A DNA stretch of 64,000 bases from Streptomyces caelestis. GTDB lineage: Bacteria; Actinomycetota; Actinomycetes; Streptomycetales; Streptomycetaceae. The position numbers and the translations under genes are program-made. The DNA is taken from the NCBI RefSeq assembly GCF_001279005.1, contig NZ_LGCN01000203.1, forward strand, positions 11,315 through 75,314. Reading direction: 5' to 3'. The notes beneath the pieces were generated by a model that had not been told where the DNA came from, made no database searches, and was given only the letters and a program-made list of their open reading frames with translations. Within the stretch, counting starts at the first letter, position 1. Every line of letters starts with the position of its first letter. Positions 57,055 to 64,000 of the stretch are shown piece after piece.

Positions 57055-57127
57055 GCACACCCCTACAGAGACATCCCAGCAAGCCTCCCTGGATGAAGTG
57101 GCGGTAAAGGCTCGCGCGTACCACGCC

Positions 57128-57155
57128 ACTGTAGACGTTGCCCAGACCCGGACAA
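57128..57155 (-). promoter_or_regulatory. Promoter of ctaB
   Basis: On the - strand TTGTCC (57150-57155), 16 bases, TACAGT (57128-57133), about 70 bases before the start codon. Confidence 0.5.
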
Positions 57156-57335
57156 TCGCGGGGGTCGGGTCGTGTTGGGCGGCACTCTCCCAGGTGCGCC
57201 CCGAAGCTCGATTGAGCACCCGGATGAGCGGCTCCGTATTCATCTGCCGAACGGGGAGAAAGACCGGTCAGGAGGCGGATCCACAGGAGTGCCCGCACTC
57301 TGGAACGACCCGGAAAAAGGCACGTCCCACGGGGG

Positions 57336-57341
57336 TAGGCT
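57336..57341 (+). promoter_or_regulatory. Possible -10 box (TAGGCT) of the pentose phosphate operon
   Basis: TAGGCT, about 60 bases before the tkt GTG; no convincing -35 element is seen. The 346-base ctaB-tkt gap holds this, the ctaB promoter and GAGAGGAG (57380 region) upstream of tkt, and no further gene. Confidence 0.35.
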
Positions 57342-57400
57342 CGACCTCGCCGGTGGGTCGTCACCGGCATCCGACATGTGGAGAGGAGCCCTGACTCAGG

Positions 57401-59503
<2,103 letters not shown>

Positions 59504-59537
59504 CGCCCACACACGACACGTAGGAGATGGAATTTCC

Positions 59538-60656
59538 ATGACAGACGCACTGAAGCGCCTTTCCGAGGAAGGCGTCGCGATCTGGCTGGACGACCTGTCG
59601 CGCAAGCGGATCACGTCCGGCAACCTCGCCGAGCTGATGGATCAGCAGCACGTCGTGGGCGTCACCACCAACCCGACGATCTTCCAGAAGGCGATCTCCG
59701 AGGGCGACGGCTACGACACGCAGCTGACCGACCTGGCCGCCCGCAAGGTCACCGTCGAAGAGGCCATCCGCATGATCACCACGGCGGACGTCCGCGACGC
59801 CGCCGACATCCTGCGCCCGGTCTTCGACGCCACCGACGGCCGTGACGGCCGGGTCTCGATCGAGGTCGACCCGCGGCTGGCGCACCACACCCGCGCGACG
59901 GTCGCCGAGGCCAAGCAGCTGGCGTGGCTGGTGGACCGGCCCAACACGCTGATCAAGATCCCGGCGACCGAGGCCGGCATCCCGGCGATCGCCGAGGTCA
60001 TCGGCCTGGGGATCAGCGTCAACGTCACCCTGATCTTCTCCCTGGAGCGCTACCGCAAGGTCATGGACGCGTTCCTGACCGGTCTGGAGAAGGCCCAGGA
60101 GCGCGGCCTGGACCTGTCGAAGATCCACTCCGTGGCGTCCTTCTTCGTGTCCCGCGTGGACACCGAGATCGACAAGCGGATCGACGCGCTCGGCACCGAC
60201 GAGGCCAAGGCGCTGCGCGGCAAGGCCGCCATCGCCAACGCGCGGCTGGCCTACCAGGCGTACGAGGAGGTCTTCTCGTCCGACCGCTGGAACGCCCTGG
60301 AGCGCGAGGGCGCCAACAAGCAGCGTCCGCTGTGGGCGTCGACCGGCGTGAAGGACAAGGCCTACAAGGCCACGATGTACGTCGACGAGCTGGTGGCGCC
60401 GAACACGGTGAACACCATGCCGGAGGCGACCTTGTTCGCCACCGAGGAGCAGGGCGAGATCCGGGGCGACGCCGTCGCCGGCACCTACGAGCAGGCCCGC
60501 GCCGACCTGGACGCGATCGAGGCGCTCGGCATCTCGTACGACGAGGTGGTGCGGCTCCTGGAGGACGAGGGCGTCGACAAGTTCGAGGGCTCCTGGAACG
60601 ACCTGCTGAAGTCGACCGAGGCGGAGCTGCAGCGCCTCGCCCCCTCGGAGGGCTGA
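59538..60656 (+). CDS. tal: Transaldolase
   Basis: Transfers dihydroxyacetone units in the pentose phosphate pathway. A 372-residue protein of the larger actinobacterial/cyanobacterial type. [14 protein letters not shown] near the N-terminus, the Schiff-base lysine in [15 protein letters not shown] (~140), [20 protein letters not shown] and [17 protein letters not shown] are all family blocks. TAGGAGATGG supplies the ribosome site before the ATG at 59538. It begins 34 bases after tkt and ends four bases before zwf. Confidence 0.95.
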   Translation: MTDALKRLSEEGVAIWLDDLSRKRITSGNLAELMDQQHVVGVTTNPTIFQKAISEGDGYDTQLTDLAARKVTVEEAIRMITTADVRDAADILRPVFDATDGRDGRVSIEVDPRLAHHTRATVAEAKQLAWLVDRPNTLIKIPATEAGIPAIAEVIGLGISVNVTLIFSLERYRKVMDAFLTGLEKAQERGLDLSKIHSVASFFVSRVDTEIDKRIDALGTDEAKALRGKAAIANARLAYQAYEEVFSSDRWNALEREGANKQRPLWASTGVKDKAYKATMYVDELVAPNTVNTMPEATLFATEEQGEIRGDAVAGTYEQARADLDAIEALGISYDEVVRLLEDEGVDKFEGSWNDLLKSTEAELQRLAPSEG

Positions 60657-60660
60657 GACC

Positions 60661-62184
60661 TTGTCGAGCAGCAACCCGCTGCGTGACCCTGCGGACCGAC
60701 GGCTCCCGCGTATCGCGGGGCCGTCGGGCCTGGTCATCTTCGGCGTCACGGGCGACCTGTCGCGCAAGAAGCTGATGCCGGCCGTGTACGACCTCGCCAA
60801 CCGGGGTCTGCTGCCGCCGGGCTTCTCGCTGGTGGGGTTCGCCCGCCGTGAGTGGGCGAACGAGGACTTCGCCCAGGAGGTCCACGACGCGGTCAAGGAG
60901 CACGCCCGCACCCCCTTCCGCGAGGAGGTCTGGCAGCAGCTCATCCAGGGCATGCGCTTCGTGCAGGGCACCTTCGACGACGACGAGTCGTTCGAGCGGC
61001 TGCGCGACACGATCGAGGAGCTGGACAAGGCGCAGGGCACGGGCGGCAACTTCGCCTTCTACCTGTCGGTGCCGCCGCGTTCCTTCCCGGTGGTCATCCA
61101 GCAGCTGAAGAAGCACGGGCTGGCCGACCAGCAGGACGGCTCCTGGCGTCGCGCGGTGATCGAGAAGCCGTTCGGGCACGACCTGAGGTCGGCCGAGGAA
61201 CTGAACGCGATCGTCCACGAGGTCTTCGCCCCGGACCAGGTCTTCCGCATCGACCACTACCTGGGCAAGGAGACGGTCCAGAACATCCTGGCGCTGCGTT
61301 TCGCCAACACGATGTTCGAGCCGATATGGAACCGGTCGTTCGTCGACCACGTCCAGATCACCATGGCCGAGGACATCGGCATCGGCGGCCGGGCCGGCTA
61401 CTACGACGGCATCGGCGCCGCCCGTGACGTCATCCAGAACCACCTCCTGCAGTTGCTCGCGCTGACCGCGATGGAGGAGCCGGCCTCCTTCGACGCGGAC
61501 GCGCTGGCCGCGGAGAAGACCAAGGTGCTCGGCGCCGTACGGCTGCCGAAGGACCTGGGCCGGGACACCGTGCGCGGGCAGTACGCGGCCGGCTGGCAGG
61601 GCGGCGCGAAGGCGGTCGGGTACCTGGAGGAGGACGGCATCGACGCCTCCTCGAAGACCGACACCTACGCCGCGATCAAGGTCGGCATCGACAACCGCCG
61701 CTGGGCGGGCGTCCCCTTCTACCTGCGCACCGGCAAGCGGCTCGGCCGCCGGGTCACCGAGATCGCGGTGGTCTTCCAGCGGGCGCCGCACTCCCCGTTC
61801 GACACGACGGCCACCGAGGAGCTGGGCTCCAACGCGATCGTCATCCGCGTCCAGCCGGACGAGGGCGTCACGGTCCGGTTCGGCTCCAAGGTGCCGGGCA
61901 CGTCGATGGAGATCCGGGACGTGTCGATGGACTTCGCCTACGGCGAGTCCTTCACCGAGTCCAGCCCGGAGGCGTACGAGCGCCTGATCCTGGACGTCCT
62001 GCTGGGCGACTCCAACCTCTTCCCGCGCACGGAGGAGGTCGAGCTGTCCTGGAAGATCCTCGACCCGATCGAGGAGTACTGGGACGAGAACGGCAGGCCG
62101 GCCCAGTACCCGGCCGGAACCTGGGGACCCGTCGAGGCGGACGAAATGCTCGAGCGAGACGGACGGAGCTGGCGCCGGCCATGA
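60661..62184 (+). CDS. zwf: Glucose-6-phosphate 1-dehydrogenase
   Basis: First enzyme of the oxidative branch, making NADPH and 6-phosphogluconolactone. A 507-residue protein with FGVTGDLSRKKLMPA (nucleotide binding), IEKPFGHDL and the active-site RIDHYLGKETVQN (~196-205); FVDHVQITMAED and PGTSMEIRDVSMDFAY also fit. The start is a TTG at 60661, four bases after the tal stop, with GGAGGG just inside the tal end as ribosome site. opcA follows with a four-base overlap. Confidence 0.95.
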   Translation: MSSSNPLRDPADRRLPRIAGPSGLVIFGVTGDLSRKKLMPAVYDLANRGLLPPGFSLVGFARREWANEDFAQEVHDAVKEHARTPFREEVWQQLIQGMRFVQGTFDDDESFERLRDTIEELDKAQGTGGNFAFYLSVPPRSFPVVIQQLKKHGLADQQDGSWRRAVIEKPFGHDLRSAEELNAIVHEVFAPDQVFRIDHYLGKETVQNILALRFANTMFEPIWNRSFVDHVQITMAEDIGIGGRAGYYDGIGAARDVIQNHLLQLLALTAMEEPASFDADALAAEKTKVLGAVRLPKDLGRDTVRGQYAAGWQGGAKAVGYLEEDGIDASSKTDTYAAIKVGIDNRRWAGVPFYLRTGKRLGRRVTEIAVVFQRAPHSPFDTTATEELGSNAIVIRVQPDEGVTVRFGSKVPGTSMEIRDVSMDFAYGESFTESSPEAYERLILDVLLGDSNLFPRTEEVELSWKILDPIEEYWDENGRPAQYPAGTWGPVEADEMLERDGRSWRRP

Positions 62185-63233
62185 AGACAGACCTCACGGA
62201 CACCACGGCCAGCAAGATCAACAAAGCGCTGGTGCAGGCCCGACGGGCCATCGGCACACCGGCCGTCGGCATGGTGCTCACCCTGGTCATCGTCACGGAC
62301 GAGGAGAACGCCTACGACGCGCTGAAGGCGGCCGGCGACGCCTCGCGCGAGCATCCCTCGCGCACGCTGGTCGTCATCAAGCGCGTCTCCCGCTCGCCCC
62401 GGGACCGCACCCAGTCCCGCCTCGACGCCGAGGTGCGGGTCGGCGCGGACGCCGGCACCGGCGAGACCGTCATCCTCCGCCTCCACGGCGAGGTCGTCGA
62501 CCACGCCCAGTCGGTGGTGCTGCCGCTGCTGCTGCCGGACGCCCCGGTGGTGGTGTGGTGGCCGGTGAACGCCCCGCTGGACCCGGCGAAGGACCCGCTG
62601 GGCGCGCTGGCCCAGCGCAGGGTGACCGACACCTACGCCTGCGAGAAGCCGGTGGAGGAGCTCGCCGCCCGCGCCGACGCCTACACCCCCGGCGACACGG
62701 ACCTGTCGTGGACCCGCATCACGCCCTGGCGTTCGATGCTGGCCGCGGCGCTGGACCAGATCGCCTGCGAGGTGCAGGGCGTCGAGGTGGAGGGCGAGGA
62801 GTTCAACCCGAGCTGCGAACTGCTGGCGATGTGGCTCGCGGACCGGCTGGACGTCCCCGTCAAGCGCTCGTACTCCACCGGTCCGGGGCTCACGGCGGTC
62901 CGCATGCACACCGACTGCGGGCCGATCGTGCTGGACCGCGCCGACGGTTCGCTGGCGACGCTGTCCATCCAGGGTCAGCCGAAGCGTGCGGTGGCGCTGA
63001 AGCGCCGCGACACGGCGGAGCTGATCGCGGAGGAGCTGCGCCGCCTCGACCCGGACGACACGTACGCGTCGGCGCTGCGCTACGGCGTGGCACGCCTGAA
63101 GTCGTCGGGGAGGACTGACGCTCCGGCCAAAGGAGAACCGGAAGCGGTCCCCGCTCCCGTCGAGTCGGCTGCGAAAGCTCCCGCGTCCCGGGCGACGGCG
63201 CAGGCCCCGGTGAAGAAGGCGGCGGCGAAGTGA
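62181..63233 (+). CDS. opcA: Glucose-6-phosphate dehydrogenase assembly protein OpcA
   Basis: Needed for full activity of glucose-6-phosphate dehydrogenase in actinobacteria and cyanobacteria. A 350-residue protein with TASKINKALVQARRAIGTPAVGMVLTLVIV near the start (in parts), VVLPLLLPDAPVVVWWPVN and SLATLSIQGQPKRAVALKRRDTAELIAEELRRLDPDD (in parts), typical of the family. The C-terminal ~45 residues are an Ala/Pro/Lys-rich tail. ATG overlaps the zwf stop and its TGA overlaps the pgl GTG. Confidence 0.92.
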   Translation: MKTDLTDTTASKINKALVQARRAIGTPAVGMVLTLVIVTDEENAYDALKAAGDASREHPSRTLVVIKRVSRSPRDRTQSRLDAEVRVGADAGTGETVILRLHGEVVDHAQSVVLPLLLPDAPVVVWWPVNAPLDPAKDPLGALAQRRVTDTYACEKPVEELAARADAYTPGDTDLSWTRITPWRSMLAAALDQIACEVQGVEVEGEEFNPSCELLAMWLADRLDVPVKRSYSTGPGLTAVRMHTDCGPIVLDRADGSLATLSIQGQPKRAVALKRRDTAELIAEELRRLDPDDTYASALRYGVARLKSSGRTDAPAKGEPEAVPAPVESAAKAPASRATAQAPVKKAAAK

Positions 63234-64000
63234 GTACGGCACCGCAGCTGGTCGTGCACCGGGACAAGGAGCTGATGGCGCAGGCCGCGGCGGCCCGGCT
63301 GATCACGAGGATCGTGGACGCGCAGGCCTCGCGGGGCTCGGCGTCCGTGGTCCTGACCGGGGGCCGCAACGGCAACGGCCTGCTGGCCGCGCTGGCCGCG
63401 GCCCCGGCGCGGGACGCGATCGACTGGGCCCGCCTCGACCTGTGGTGGGGCGACGAGCGGTTCCTGCCGGAGGGCGACCCGGAGCGCAACGTCACCCAGG
63501 CCCGTGAGGCGCTGCTCGACTCGGTGCCGCTGGACCCGGAGCGCGTGCACGCCATGCCCGCGTCGGACGGTCCGCACGGGGCGGACGTGGACACGGCGGC
63601 GGCGGCCTACGCCGAGGAGCTGGCCGCCGCGGCGGACCCCTCGAACCACGGCCCGGTTCCGACCTTCGACGTGCTGATGCTGGGCGTCGGCCCGGACACG
63701 CACGTGGCGTCCCTCTTCCCGGAACTCCCGGCGGTCCGCGAGACGGAACGCACGGTGGTGGGCGTCCACGGCGCCCCCAAGCCCCCGCCGACCCGGGTCA
63801 CCCTGACCCTCCCCGCGATCCGCGCGGCCCGGGAGGTCTGGCTCCTGGCGGCGGGCGAGGACAAGGCGGAGGCCGCGGAGATCGCCCTCTCGGGCGCGGG
63901 CGAGATCCAGGCCCCGGCGGCGGGCGCCCACGGCCGCGCCCGCACGCTGTGGCTCCTGGACGCGGCAGCGGCCTCACGACTCCCGAGGTCGCTGTACCCG
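63230..64000 (+). CDS. pgl: 6-phosphogluconolactonase, truncated by the window end
   Basis: Hydrolyses 6-phosphogluconolactone, the step after Zwf. 257 codons are visible from the GTG at 63230 to the last base, with no stop; homologues are about this length, so only a few residues are missing. SVVLTGGRNGNGLLAAL (phosphate loop region), LWWGDERFLPEGDPERNVTQARE (in parts) with the catalytic block, and DVLMLGVGPDTHVASLFP are family motifs. In the usual SGG-type and GxGxDGHxAS spellings this copy has GVGPDTHVAS, with P for the common D/E-G position. Confidence 0.93.
   Translation, partial: MSTAPQLVVHRDKELMAQAAAARLITRIVDAQASRGSASVVLTGGRNGNGLLAALAAAPARDAIDWARLDLWWGDERFLPEGDPERNVTQAREALLDSVPLDPERVHAMPASDGPHGADVDTAAAAYAEELAAAADPSNHGPVPTFDVLMLGVGPDTHVASLFPELPAVRETERTVVGVHGAPKPPPTRVTLTLPAIRAAREVWLLAAGEDKAEAAEIALSGAGEIQAPAAGAHGRARTLWLLDAAAASRLPRSLYP

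Overview
The window is high-GC actinobacterial DNA. Codons strongly prefer G/C in third position, GTG and TTG starts are frequent, ATGA/GTGA overlaps are common, promoters have TAnnnT -10 boxes, and long antisense ORFs are ubiquitous. Gene content and order (DeoR/polyol ABC, dapA, dapD, suf, ctaA/ctaB, tkt-tal-zwf-opcA-pgl) closely resemble, from memory, the SCO1897-SCO1939 stretch of Streptomyces coelicolor, so I read this as a chromosomal segment of a Streptomyces species.

Region 1 (1-19.4 kb) is an accessory pectin/hemicellulose utilisation island. A SigE-type sigma factor and a partner membrane protein are followed by a PL3 pectate lyase and a secreted double-GH43 enzyme on the + strand. 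On the - strand a long, tightly packed set runs from a GntR/FCD regulator (19256) down to 4448: a DapA-family enzyme, an IlvD/Edd sugar-acid dehydratase, an ABC sugar importer (two permeases, plus a binding protein further on), a Gfo/Idh oxidoreductase, a DUF6807/PmoA-like protein, GH43, rhamnogalacturonan acetylesterase, PL1 pectate lyase, pectin methylesterase and an alpha/beta-hydrolase. Together these would cut and de-esterify pectin outside the cell, import the oligosaccharides and channel sugar acids towards alpha-ketoglutarate semialdehyde.

Region 2 (19.4-31.4 kb): a frameshifted MBL-fold pseudogene, a DinB/TIGR03086-like protein and an MFS exporter come first. Then a divergent uronate module: kdgD plus an unknown coupled protein on one side and a uronate dehydrogenase (udh) on the other, with matching promoters back to back. 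A DeoR regulator with a polyol-type ABC importer and a zinc dehydrogenase follows.

Region 3 (31.4-43.9 kb) is mostly ordinary core genes: TerD-like, TetR, PhoX, a secreted nuclease, DUF3618 and holin-like membrane proteins, dapA, a second SigE sigma/partner pair, dapD and an SMR pump.

Region 4 (43.9-64 kb): the complete suf Fe-S cluster operon (sufR-B-D-ferredoxin-C-S-U-T) with a recognisable SufR operator; an ABC exporter pair with a duplicated gene end; ctaA; a decayed nucleotidyltransferase; an amidohydrolase; ctaB; and the pentose phosphate operon tkt-tal-zwf-opcA-pgl, the last cut by the window end.

I saw no tRNA, rRNA, CRISPR array, insertion sequence or prophage. The least explained items are the 387-residue protein coupled to kdgD, the DUF6807/Gfo-Idh pair in the pectin operon, the in-frame secreted-looking extension in front of the second sigma factor, and the duplicated mini-ORF between the ABC genes.
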